Positions 1-5,767 of a stretch of DNA of 8,875 bases are shown in pieces; the stretch's first letter is position 1; every line of letters begins with the position of its first letter. Below the pieces are notes generated by a model that was given only the letters and a program-made list of their open reading frames with translations, was not told the origin of the DNA and ran no database searches. The stretch covers positions 1 through 8,875 of the forward strand of contig CAIXHI010000117.1 in assembly GCA_903919215.1 (NCBI GenBank), given 5' to 3'. This DNA is from an uncultured Acidimicrobiaceae bacterium (GTDB lineage Bacteria; Actinomycetota; Acidimicrobiia; Acidimicrobiales; Ilumatobacteraceae). The translations under genes were made by a program, and so were the position numbers.

Positions 1-504
1 ATCGACGATCCGTTGTGCATCGGGTGCGGCCGTTGTGTCGATCGCTGCCCCGAGGACATCATGTGGATGACCGAACGTGCCGAGCCGATCACGCGCACCG
101 TGCGGCCCGATGAGGTCGATCAGGAGAAGGTGACGGCTCTGCTGCTGGCGGCCGGGATCGACGCCAATATCTCGGTGTGCGTATGCACGCTGACATCGGC
201 CGCGGAGATCGCCGGAGCGGTGGTGAAGGGCGCGTCCAACCTTGACGAGGTGTCGGCCATGACGGGGATGCGCTCTGGCTGCGGTATCTACTGTGTCGCC
301 CCAGCGTTGCGCTTGCTGGCGGCAGCGGGCTGCGACATGACCGCCCCGCGTGGCCACCGTTGGTATCCCAGCACGTTGGCGTTGTGGGATGTGTCGGACG
401 AGGCGCGAGCGAAGTATCCGGATGCGTTCATCGACGAGGATCGCGCCGTCTTCGATCCCACACACCAGTTCGGCCCGCTCACCCACTCGGAGGCCCCGCG
501 ATGA
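1..504 (+). CDS. Ferredoxin / BFD-like [2Fe-2S] iron-sulfur protein (5'-truncated)
   Basis: The gene enters from the left edge, so its N-terminus is missing; 167 residues remain. Residues 6-17 are a full [4Fe-4S] ferredoxin motif, C-x2-C-x2-C-x3-C-P. Residues 60-98 form a BFD-like [2Fe-2S] motif (bacterioferritin-associated ferredoxin type), C-x-C-x31-C-x3-C with Cys60, 62, 94 and 98; the usual last spacing is x2. The C-terminal ~50 residues include GHRWYPSTLALWD and have no motif I know. The whole visible part aligns with the gene at 5108-5767, so the missing part probably holds another [4Fe-4S] motif. It overlaps the LarA-like gene by four bases (ATGA), suggesting translational coupling and a shared function. 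A role as electron carrier, or less likely sulfur carrier, for that partner is inferred. The fold assignment is firm; the partner is not proven. Confidence 0.85.
   Translation: MDDPLCIGCGRCVDRCPEDIMWMTERAEPITRTVRPDEVDQEKVTALLLAAGIDANISVCVCTLTSAAEIAGAVVKGASNLDEVSAMTGMRSGCGIYCVAPALRLLAAAGCDMTAPRGHRWYPSTLALWDVSDEARAKYPDAFIDEDRAVFDPTHQFGPLTHSEAPR
489..493 (+). promoter_or_regulatory. Ribosome binding site fixing the start of the first LarA-like gene
   Basis: GGAGG lies seven bases before the ATG at 501, inside the end of the upstream iron-sulfur gene. It supports 501 over the upstream in-frame start at 360, which would overlap the iron-sulfur gene by 145 bases. Confidence 0.7.
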
Positions 505-1901
505 GCTCGCATACATCCGCACTCATGCCGCCAGCGTTCATGCCGTCCGAGTACGGACCCGCGCTGCGCCCGCATGTGGCCACCATGCCCTCGATGACGT
601 CGGTCTCTGTGCGCGAGCTGTTCCCGAGCTTCGCTGAGCCGTTGACGCAGGGTGATCCGGCCGATCTCGACCGCGTGCGCGCAGCGACTCGAGCGGCACT
701 CGCCGATGTCGACATGTCGAAAATCGGCGCCGGCGACAGTGTGAACATCCTTGCGTCCGAGCACGGCTTCGGGCTGATGGGCGGGCTGCCCTACGCGGAG
801 ATGGTGAAGACACTCCGCGAGGTGGTCGTCGAGCGCACCGGGTGCCGCGACGTGCGACTGCGCCTCGCGATCTACCGCGGCTTCAAAGAGGCGGAAGAGG
901 TGCGCGATCACTTCGGTTTCGCCGAGGCGTTCGAGGGCAAGGTGAAGGGTCTCGGACCATTCGACCGTGGTGTCGAAGTGGAGACGGCAATCGGGCCGAT
1001 GTGGTTGGTCAACCGCGCGTTCGACGCCGATCACTTCATCCACGCCTATTACGACGATCCGCGCGAGATGTACTTCAACCGGCTGCTGTACAAGTCGTTC
1101 AAGTCGTTCTGTATGTCGTACGCCCGCTTCGAAACGCGATCGGTGTACCACTCGATGTTCGGTAACCGCAGCGGCAGCATCATTCCCCGCGCGTTGTTCG
1201 ACTCGGACTTCGTCCAGTCCAAGTACACGTTCAGTTCGGTGCTGCGCACCTCACCTGCCGGTGTCACCGAAATCGACGCCACCGACGATCTGTATGCGAT
1301 CGATCGGCGGATCACCGCCAGCCATCTCGCGACGTACGGGCGCATGCAGCGGCTGTTCGCCGAGATTGAGGACTGCGTTGCGGTGTGGGACGGCGGCCGG
1401 TGGGGCTACTACCTGCACGCCGGTGGAGTGATCTTCGGTGTGCTGCTGACCAACCACCACGATTCGTTCGACCTCGATATCCCGGTGGTGGCCGGGTTCA
1501 TGCAAGTGCCCGGCGCGTCAGTGAACTTCACGCGCAACAAGGCCCTGCGCGGCATCGTCGTCAACCAGGCGTGGGTCGGCGCAGGTATCCCCTATGTGAC
1601 GATGCCGTTCACCAGCCCGATGTACATCGTCGGCGACGAGCAGGGGAAGCTCTGGCGCGACGACCCGACGAATCCGCTGTTGATGGACCGCGCCACTGTC
1701 GTCGACACGGTCGAGCAGGGCATCGAGCAGGCGCTCGAACGTGGCAAGACCGACAAGCTGATGGTGTTCGACGGCAGCTACGGGCACATCACGTGCAACG
1801 AGCCGATGGCGGCGCTGTTGCGCGAGAAGGCACCTGCGGTCGACCGCATGGTGCAGACCGAGTTGTTGCCCAAGTGGCTGGCGCAGCGCGGACTCGCGTG
1901 A
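501..1901 (+). CDS. LarA-like (lactate racemase/DUF2088-type) protein, paralogue 1
   Basis: This 466-residue protein is paralogous to the gene at 5764-7182; both end in LPKWLAQRGL. By hand alignment it resembles the nickel-pincer enzyme LarA. The segment from VNILASEHGF (81-90) occupies the place of the LarA N-terminal strand with its Ser-Asp-His-Thr-Arg motif. Lys201 and His217 are 16 positions apart, as are LarA Lys184 (pincer attachment) and His200 (nickel ligand). The position matching LarA catalytic His108 is Phe128 (RGFK), and a clear His174 equivalent is missing, so classical racemase chemistry is unlikely. ADHFIH (176-181) and ETRS are shared with the paralogue. No signal peptide or membrane segment is seen, so it is probably cytoplasmic. 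The protein is longer than LarA (about 424 residues), with N- and C-terminal extensions. The fold is fairly likely; substrate and reaction are unknown. Confidence 0.7.
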   Translation: MSSHTSALMPPAFMPSEYGPALRPHVATMPSMTSVSVRELFPSFAEPLTQGDPADLDRVRAATRAALADVDMSKIGAGDSVNILASEHGFGLMGGLPYAEMVKTLREVVVERTGCRDVRLRLAIYRGFKEAEEVRDHFGFAEAFEGKVKGLGPFDRGVEVETAIGPMWLVNRAFDADHFIHAYYDDPREMYFNRLLYKSFKSFCMSYARFETRSVYHSMFGNRSGSIIPRALFDSDFVQSKYTFSSVLRTSPAGVTEIDATDDLYAIDRRITASHLATYGRMQRLFAEIEDCVAVWDGGRWGYYLHAGGVIFGVLLTNHHDSFDLDIPVVAGFMQVPGASVNFTRNKALRGIVVNQAWVGAGIPYVTMPFTSPMYIVGDEQGKLWRDDPTNPLLMDRATVVDTVEQGIEQALERGKTDKLMVFDGSYGHITCNEPMAALLREKAPAVDRMVQTELLPKWLAQRGLA

Positions 1902-2464
1902 GCAGGTTCGTGCTCCTGGGCGGCACGTTCGACCCGATCCACATCGGTCATCTGGCGCTCGCCCGTGAGGCCGCTCGCGTCCTCGACGCCATCGCACTGT
2001 TCGTCATCGAACCCGGGCACCGCCATCGCGTGGCACCGGTCGCCTCGCTCGCCGATCGTCGTCACCTCGTACAGCACGCCCTGGCCAGCGAACCGCGCAT
2101 GCAGGAGATCACCGAACTCGGCATCGACGGTGATCTTGCAACCGTGGTCAGCCAACTGGCGCTGCTGGATCACGAGCTACACGTCCTGTTCGGCGCCGAC
2201 AGCGCCCGGCACCTCCAGCGGTGGAACGGTGTTCAGCGACTGCAACCCGCTCGGCTGTGGGTGGTGCCGCGCAGCCACGACGACGGCGGCGGAATCGCCG
2301 GGGTCGAGGTCCTCGACATCGACGTCCCCGATGTGTCGGCGACAACGGTCAGGTTCGCGCTTGCGGCCGGCCGGACACCCCATGGTCTGCTGCCGTCGTG
2401 CTGCCTCGCTGACGTCTGTGCTGTCTATGCCCCCGTCGCGAGCGATTCGTTGGCGACAGCCTGA
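1898..2464 (+). CDS. NadD-like nicotinate mononucleotide adenylyltransferase family protein
   Basis: 188 residues, close to the usual ~190-215 of NadD. Residues 8-18 are the nucleotidyltransferase signature GGTFDPIHIGH, whose histidines bind ATP. FGAD (98-101) followed by RW (108-109) matches the NadD Gly-x-Asp and Trp region. SATTVR (147-152) is the C-terminal S-x-T-x-x-R phosphate-binding motif. NadD transfers AMP from ATP to nicotinate mononucleotide, giving nicotinate adenine dinucleotide. The GTG start overlaps the previous stop (GTGA), with only a weak ribosome binding site, so translation is probably coupled. It is followed directly by a NadC-like gene rather than by rsfS, the common chromosomal neighbour of housekeeping nadD. 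This suggests a dedicated rather than housekeeping copy. The family is well supported; the exact acceptor (NaMN or a relative) is inferred. Confidence 0.82.
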   Translation: MSRFVLLGGTFDPIHIGHLALAREAARVLDAIALFVIEPGHRHRVAPVASLADRRHLVQHALASEPRMQEITELGIDGDLATVVSQLALLDHELHVLFGADSARHLQRWNGVQRLQPARLWVVPRSHDDGGGIAGVEVLDIDVPDVSATTVRFALAAGRTPHGLLPSCCLADVCAVYAPVASDSLATA

Positions 2465-3252
2465 TGGTGATCCGCCGCATCACTCTCGAACTCGTCGGCT
2501 CGGTGCCGGGTCAGCATCGGGCACTGGTGGTCGCCACCGAACCCGGCGTGGTGGCTGGCTCATCACTCGTCAACGCCACCGAACTGACGGAGTCGGCCGG
2601 GGAGTGGCGACTGCTTCGCTCCGAAGGCGAACGCGTCGAAGCGGGTGATGCGCTCGTGGAAGTTACGGGCGGCGCGTGGGAGATCGCCGTCGCCGGCGAC
2701 CATGTGCTGGGCGTCTTGGGCGTCGCTGGTGGACTGGCTCGTCGCGCCATCGAGTTGTGCGACGCCGCCCCCATCGGGTTGGACATCGCGTGCGGCGCGT
2801 GGAAGAAGTGGCCGGCAGCGATGAAGCCCGTACTGCGCGCTGCGCTCGATGTCGCCGGGGTCACCCATCGCCTGGTGGAAGGCGAGTTCGTCTACATCGA
2901 CAAGAACATCGTGCGCCTGCTGGGCGGCGTCGCCCCGGCAGTGCAGCGCGGTGTCGCGCTCGGTCACGGCCCGGCGGCGGTGCAGGTGGACGGCGTCATC
3001 GAGGCTCGCGCCGCAGTGGCTGCCGGCTGCGGAATCGTGATGGTCGACACCGGCTCGCTGGCCGATCTGGCCGCCGTACACGACGCGCTGACGGCCGACG
3101 GTGTGCGCGGGTCGGTGCGGTTGGCATTCGGCGGCGGGGTGACGGCCACCACGCTGCCAGGTGCCCGCGATGCGGGCGCCGACATCGTCGACATCGGCCG
3201 TTCGATCCTGGATGCGCCGCTCTGGGACCTGCGCCTCGAGGTCGTCGAGTGA
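2464..3252 (+). CDS. NadC-like phosphoribosyltransferase (divergent, NadC/ModD family)
   Basis: 262 residues; NadC is usually ~280. NadC converts quinolinate and PRPP to nicotinate mononucleotide, CO2 and pyrophosphate. The fold is visible in order: an N-terminal part with EPGVVAG (26-32, compare 'E-x-GVxAG'); THR (134-136) and IDKN (145-148), matching the HR and K-x-N motifs; MVDTGS (193-198), matching the 'LDN' strand; and FGGGVT (222-227) with DIGRS (243-247), matching the 'SGGI' and 'S-x-G' loops. Two quinolinate-binding sites differ: the T-R-K-T-x-P loop reads AWKKWP (112-117), losing the Arg, and the 'ER-x2-LN' helix reads DHVLGVLG (79-86). The N-terminus is also short. The acid substrate may therefore not be quinolinate. 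The ATG overlaps the NadD-like stop by one base. ModD is the other family to consider. Confidence 0.75.
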   Translation: MVIRRITLELVGSVPGQHRALVVATEPGVVAGSSLVNATELTESAGEWRLLRSEGERVEAGDALVEVTGGAWEIAVAGDHVLGVLGVAGGLARRAIELCDAAPIGLDIACGAWKKWPAAMKPVLRAALDVAGVTHRLVEGEFVYIDKNIVRLLGGVAPAVQRGVALGHGPAAVQVDGVIEARAAVAAGCGIVMVDTGSLADLAAVHDALTADGVRGSVRLAFGGGVTATTLPGARDAGADIVDIGRSILDAPLWDLRLEVVE

Positions 3253-3286
3253 ACACCGTCGATCGCCCACTGCGACCCTCGATCGG

Positions 3287-3292
3287 TAGCGT
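3287..3292 (+). promoter_or_regulatory. Candidate -10 box of an internal promoter
   Basis: TAGCGT fits the actinobacterial TANNNT -10 pattern and sits in the only real gap of the plus-strand block (3253-3325). With a six-base spacer it would start transcription at about 3299, 27 bases before the proposed TTG start. No convincing -35 box is seen, so confidence is low. Confidence 0.35.
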
Positions 3293-3312
3293 CGCACCAT
3301 GCCCACACCCAC

Positions 3313-3318
3313 AGGAGG
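3313..3318 (+). promoter_or_regulatory. Ribosome binding site deciding a TTG start
   Basis: A perfect AGGAGG ends seven bases before TTG at 3326 and lies inside the reading frame of the alternative ATG at 3299. It favours the TTG as the true start of the LLM oxidoreductase. Confidence 0.65.
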
Positions 3319-3325
3319 ACGAGCG

Positions 3326-4192
3326 TTGATCAACGTCGGTGTGATGTTCGCCAACGGCGCGGCCGCCGCCGAACCGGAGCATGCTGCGACGCTGGCCGTC
3401 GCCGCCGAGCGCGCCGGGTACGACTCGTTGTGGGCCGTGCAGCACGTGGTGATGCCCGTCGAGCACGCGTCCGAGTACCCGTACTCGGCCAGTGGCACAG
3501 TGCCGGGTGGCACGGCGGTGGCGATCCCCGACCCCCTGGTGTGGTTGGCCTGGGCAGGCGCGCAGACGTCCACGATCCTGTTGGCGACCGGTGTGTTGGT
3601 GTTGCCGCAACAGCACCCACTGGTGGTGGCCAAGCAGGCCGCGACGCTCGATCGACTCACCGGTGGTCGCTTGCTGTTGGGCCTTGGTGCCGGCTGGCTG
3701 CAGGAGGAGTTCGCTGCACTGGCCTCGGACTTCGACGGACGTGGGCCGCGTATGGAGGAATGCATGCAGGTGTTGCGCCTCGCCGGTGAACCTGGCCCGC
3801 TCGAGTTCCACGGCACGCACATCGACTTCGCCCCGGTGTGGGTCGAGCCGAAGCCGGCGCGCCGCATCCCACTGGTCATCGGCGGCCACACCACGGCCGC
3901 AGCTCGTCGCGCTGGCCGTCTGGCCGATGGCTTCTTTCCGCTGTCATGCCAAGGCGAAGCGCTGACGAAGTTGGTGGGCATCGTGCGCGAAGCTGCCGAA
4001 GCTGCGGGGCGCGACCCGCGCGCCATCGAGATCACGGTCGATGCACCGCGCACAGCAGAAGATGCCGCGGTGCAACGCGCGCTCGATGTCGACCGTGTGG
4101 TCGTCAATGCCCCGCACGTCCCCACCGGCGAGTTGGCGGCCGCCCTCGCGTCGAAGCTGGCGGCTACAAGAGAGGCGTACGCTCGTGCCTGA
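3326..4192 (+). CDS. LLM class F420-dependent oxidoreductase
   Basis: 288 residues from the TTG; a nine-residue longer form from ATG 3299 is possible (MPTPTGGRA, unlike the family). It belongs to the luciferase-like TIM-barrel family whose actinobacterial members mostly use the deazaflavin F420 for hydride transfer. Seen directly: the HVVMPVEHASEYPYS stretch (40-54), typical of the F420-type subgroup; TGVLVLPQQHPLVVAKQAATLD (88-109); the LTGGRLLLGLGAGWLQEEF core (111-129), the most conserved part of the family; and PLVIGGHT (182-189). No signal peptide is seen. A 73-base gap precedes it and it overlaps the next gene by eight bases. In this context it may reduce or oxidise a pathway intermediate or the LarA-like enzymes' substrate, but no substrate can be read from the sequence. 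The F420 preference is inferred from family features. Confidence 0.85.
   Translation: MINVGVMFANGAAAAEPEHAATLAVAAERAGYDSLWAVQHVVMPVEHASEYPYSASGTVPGGTAVAIPDPLVWLAWAGAQTSTILLATGVLVLPQQHPLVVAKQAATLDRLTGGRLLLGLGAGWLQEEFAALASDFDGRGPRMEECMQVLRLAGEPGPLEFHGTHIDFAPVWVEPKPARRIPLVIGGHTTAAARRAGRLADGFFPLSCQGEALTKLVGIVREAAEAAGRDPRAIEITVDAPRTAEDAAVQRALDVDRVVVNAPHVPTGELAAALASKLAATREAYARA
4170..4175 (+). promoter_or_regulatory. Ribosome binding site for the MoaB/CinA-like gene
   Basis: GAGAGG lies nine bases before GTG 4185, inside the end of the LLM gene. It supports this start over the in-frame ATG at 4041, which would overlap the LLM gene by 152 bases. Confidence 0.6.
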
Positions 4193-5108
4193 TCTCGACC
4201 TGTTCGACAAGACCGAGTTGTGGCTCATGGGGGTCGCGCTCGTCGACGTGTTCCTGCCCGACCTGGCGAAGGCCGCGGCGGCGGCGTTGTCGTTGGAACC
4301 GCATGAGGTGTTCGTCACCGATGTACGCGACGACCACGTGGTGTTCGACGTGTTGGCGCCGCGGGTGCCGCTGGAAGCGATCCTTGGTCGCGGCGACGAC
4401 CTGCTGCGTGCGGTGGCGAAAGTGCCCGGGGTGCAGCTGGCCGAGGACGCCGCGCTGCACAGTCGCGGGGTATTGGGCGTGTTGGGCACGCCGGCCGAAC
4501 AGGTGGAAGGTGTGCTGGCCGCGGCGAGCACGCTGGACGCGAACTTGCGCGCCTACGTCGCCCGACGCGTCGCGGTGGTGTCCACCGGCCCAGAGGTGGA
4601 TGACGGCCGCATCCACGACACGAACTTCGAGGCGATCGCCGAGGTCCTCGGCGCGGCGAACTACGAGATCTTCTTCGGCGGCGTCGCCGGTGACGACGAG
4701 CGTTCGATCGCCGGCCGCGTGGCACGCCTGGCGGAGGACGGCTACGGCATTGTGATCACCACCGGCGGAGTTGGCGCGGAGGACAAGGACCGCACGATCG
4801 AGGCGTTCGAACTGCTGGCGGCGAACATGCCCGACTCGTCGTTCTGTACTGCTGTGCTCGCGACCTACGAGGTCGGCCACGGTCGGCATGTGAAGCCGCA
4901 CGTGCGCGTCGGTGCCGGTCTGCTGGGCGATGTCGTCGTCGTTGCGCTACCGGGGCCGACCCGTGAGGTGCAGGCCGCGCTGCCCGCGCTGTTGCATTCG
5001 TTGCAACTGCGCAGCGCGCCGGCGCAGATCGCCGAGGCGGTGGCCGCACCGATCCGCGCGCTGTGGCTCGATCGCGGCCCAACTCACCACCACGGAGGGC
5101 ATCACTGA
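4185..5108 (+). CDS. MoaB/MogA/CinA-fold (MoCF-binding domain) protein with extra N-terminal region and His-rich tail
   Basis: 307 residues from a GTG start. Residues ~128-275 are a MoCF-biosynthesis (MoaB/MogA/CinA N-domain) fold: STGPEVDDGRIHDTN (133-147) matches the 'GdEll-G-i-dtN' strand-loop; GGVAGDDERSI (165-175) follows; TTGGVG (192-197) with D202 matches 'TGGxGPT-x-DD-x-T', although the Pro-Thr is replaced by Ala-Glu; LPGPT (255-259) is the 'LPG-x-P' loop. Such domains bind pterin or pyridine nucleotides and catalyse adenylylation (MogA) or pyrophosphate-bond cleavage (CinA N-domain). The first ~125 residues are a separate alpha/beta region I do not recognise. The protein ends THHHGGHH, five His in seven residues, a possible metal-binding tail; however, this DNA also holds the next gene's ribosome binding site. 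No moa or mob genes are nearby, so a role in a nicotinate-derived cofactor is at least as likely as one in Mo-cofactor synthesis (inference). Confidence 0.75.
   Translation: MPDLDLFDKTELWLMGVALVDVFLPDLAKAAAAALSLEPHEVFVTDVRDDHVVFDVLAPRVPLEAILGRGDDLLRAVAKVPGVQLAEDAALHSRGVLGVLGTPAEQVEGVLAAASTLDANLRAYVARRVAVVSTGPEVDDGRIHDTNFEAIAEVLGAANYEIFFGGVAGDDERSIAGRVARLAEDGYGIVITTGGVGAEDKDRTIEAFELLAANMPDSSFCTAVLATYEVGHGRHVKPHVRVGAGLLGDVVVVALPGPTREVQAALPALLHSLQLRSAPAQIAEAVAAPIRALWLDRGPTHHHGGHH
5094..5099 (+). promoter_or_regulatory. Ribosome binding site for the second ferredoxin/BFD gene
   Basis: GGAGGG lies eight bases before ATG 5108 and inside the codons for the His-rich tail of the upstream protein. It supports the 5108 start over the in-frame upstream start at 5063. 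Confidence 0.7.
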
Positions 5109-5767
5109 TGGCGAAGGTCGTCCGTATGGTGGCCGAGATCCTGGCCGACAAGTGCACCGGGTGCGCGCTCTGCGTGTACGTGTGCCCGACCGTGGCGATC
5201 ACGTTGCGCGACCGCCGGCCCGGTGAGGCCGGCACCCATCGGCGCATCGCCGAGATGTTCGAGTCCAGTTGCTACAACGCGCAGAACTGCCTGGAGGTGT
5301 GCCCCGAGGAAGCGATCGTGATGCATCGTCTGGACGAGCCGTTCACGGTGGGCACCGATGTGTCGACCGCAGATGCGGCAGAGGTGAAGGCGTTGTGCCG
5401 CAAGGCCGGTATCCCTGGCCGGGGGATGGTGTGTATGTGTGCCGAGACCACCGGCGAGGAGTTGGCCGCGGCAGTGTTGAACGGCGCGCACACCCCCGAG
5501 GCGATCTCGCTGGCCACCGGGGCACGCACCGGGTGCACCGAGCTGTGCCATCAGCCGATCATCGCGCTGCTCGCCGCTGCCGGCCACGGCGACCTGCCGC
5601 GCAACCCGCCGCGTGGTTTCCAGTGGTACGGCATCGCTGCACGCGCAGTCGACATGGTGGGCGACGATGGCACCGCACCCGACGAGTTGTTGCAGCAGTA
5701 CGCGCAGTTCCCGCTGGCCAGCGACCTACGCGTGTTGCAGGGTGACTTCAGCGAGTTCGAGTCATGA
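5108..5767 (+). CDS. Ferredoxin / BFD-like [2Fe-2S] iron-sulfur protein, complete paralogue
   Basis: 219 residues. Residues 16-27 are a full C-x2-C-x2-C-x3-C-P ferredoxin motif. The second motif (55-66) reads C-x2-A-x2-C-x3-C-P: the second Cys is Ala58, whereas the paralogue at 1-504 keeps Cys there. By ferredoxin ligand rules, one site should hold [4Fe-4S] and the other a three-Cys cluster, either [3Fe-4S] or [4Fe-4S] with an open iron. Residues 109-147 are a BFD-like [2Fe-2S] motif, C-x-C-x31-C-x3-C. The C-terminal ~55 residues include FQWYGIAARAVDM, matching the paralogue's WYPSTLALWD region. The start overlaps the upstream stop by one base, and the end overlaps the second LarA-like gene by four bases (ATGA), the same arrangement as at 501. 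It is probably a soluble electron carrier for its LarA-like partner; an open-iron cluster could alternatively carry sulfide (speculative). Confidence 0.88.
   Translation: MAKVVRMVAEILADKCTGCALCVYVCPTVAITLRDRRPGEAGTHRRIAEMFESSCYNAQNCLEVCPEEAIVMHRLDEPFTVGTDVSTADAAEVKALCRKAGIPGRGMVCMCAETTGEELAAAVLNGAHTPEAISLATGARTGCTELCHQPIIALLAAAGHGDLPRNPPRGFQWYGIAARAVDMVGDDGTAPDELLQQYAQFPLASDLRVLQGDFSEFES

Noticed and set aside
288..1151. Minus-strand open frame of 287 codons opposite the first Fe-S and LarA-like genes
   Set aside because: It is antisense to well-supported coding sequence, has a His/Arg-rich composition, and shows no motif or ribosome binding site of note.
2563..4125. Long minus-strand open frame (520 codons) opposite the NadC-like and LLM genes
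   Set aside because: It is antisense to two genes with clear family motifs, its product is Arg/Ser/Ala-rich without domains, and such frames are expected in GC-rich coding DNA.
4041..4184. Longer N-terminus for the MoaB/CinA-like protein from ATG 4041
   Set aside because: It would overlap the LLM gene by 152 bases and adds an Arg/Ser/Pro-rich stretch typical of out-of-frame translation; GTG 4185 has a good ribosome binding site.
4185..5108. Standard molybdenum-cofactor synthesis gene
   Set aside because: No moaA, moaC, moaD, moaE, moeA or mob gene is in the window and the key GGxGPT loop is changed; Mo-cofactor binding is not excluded, only not preferred.
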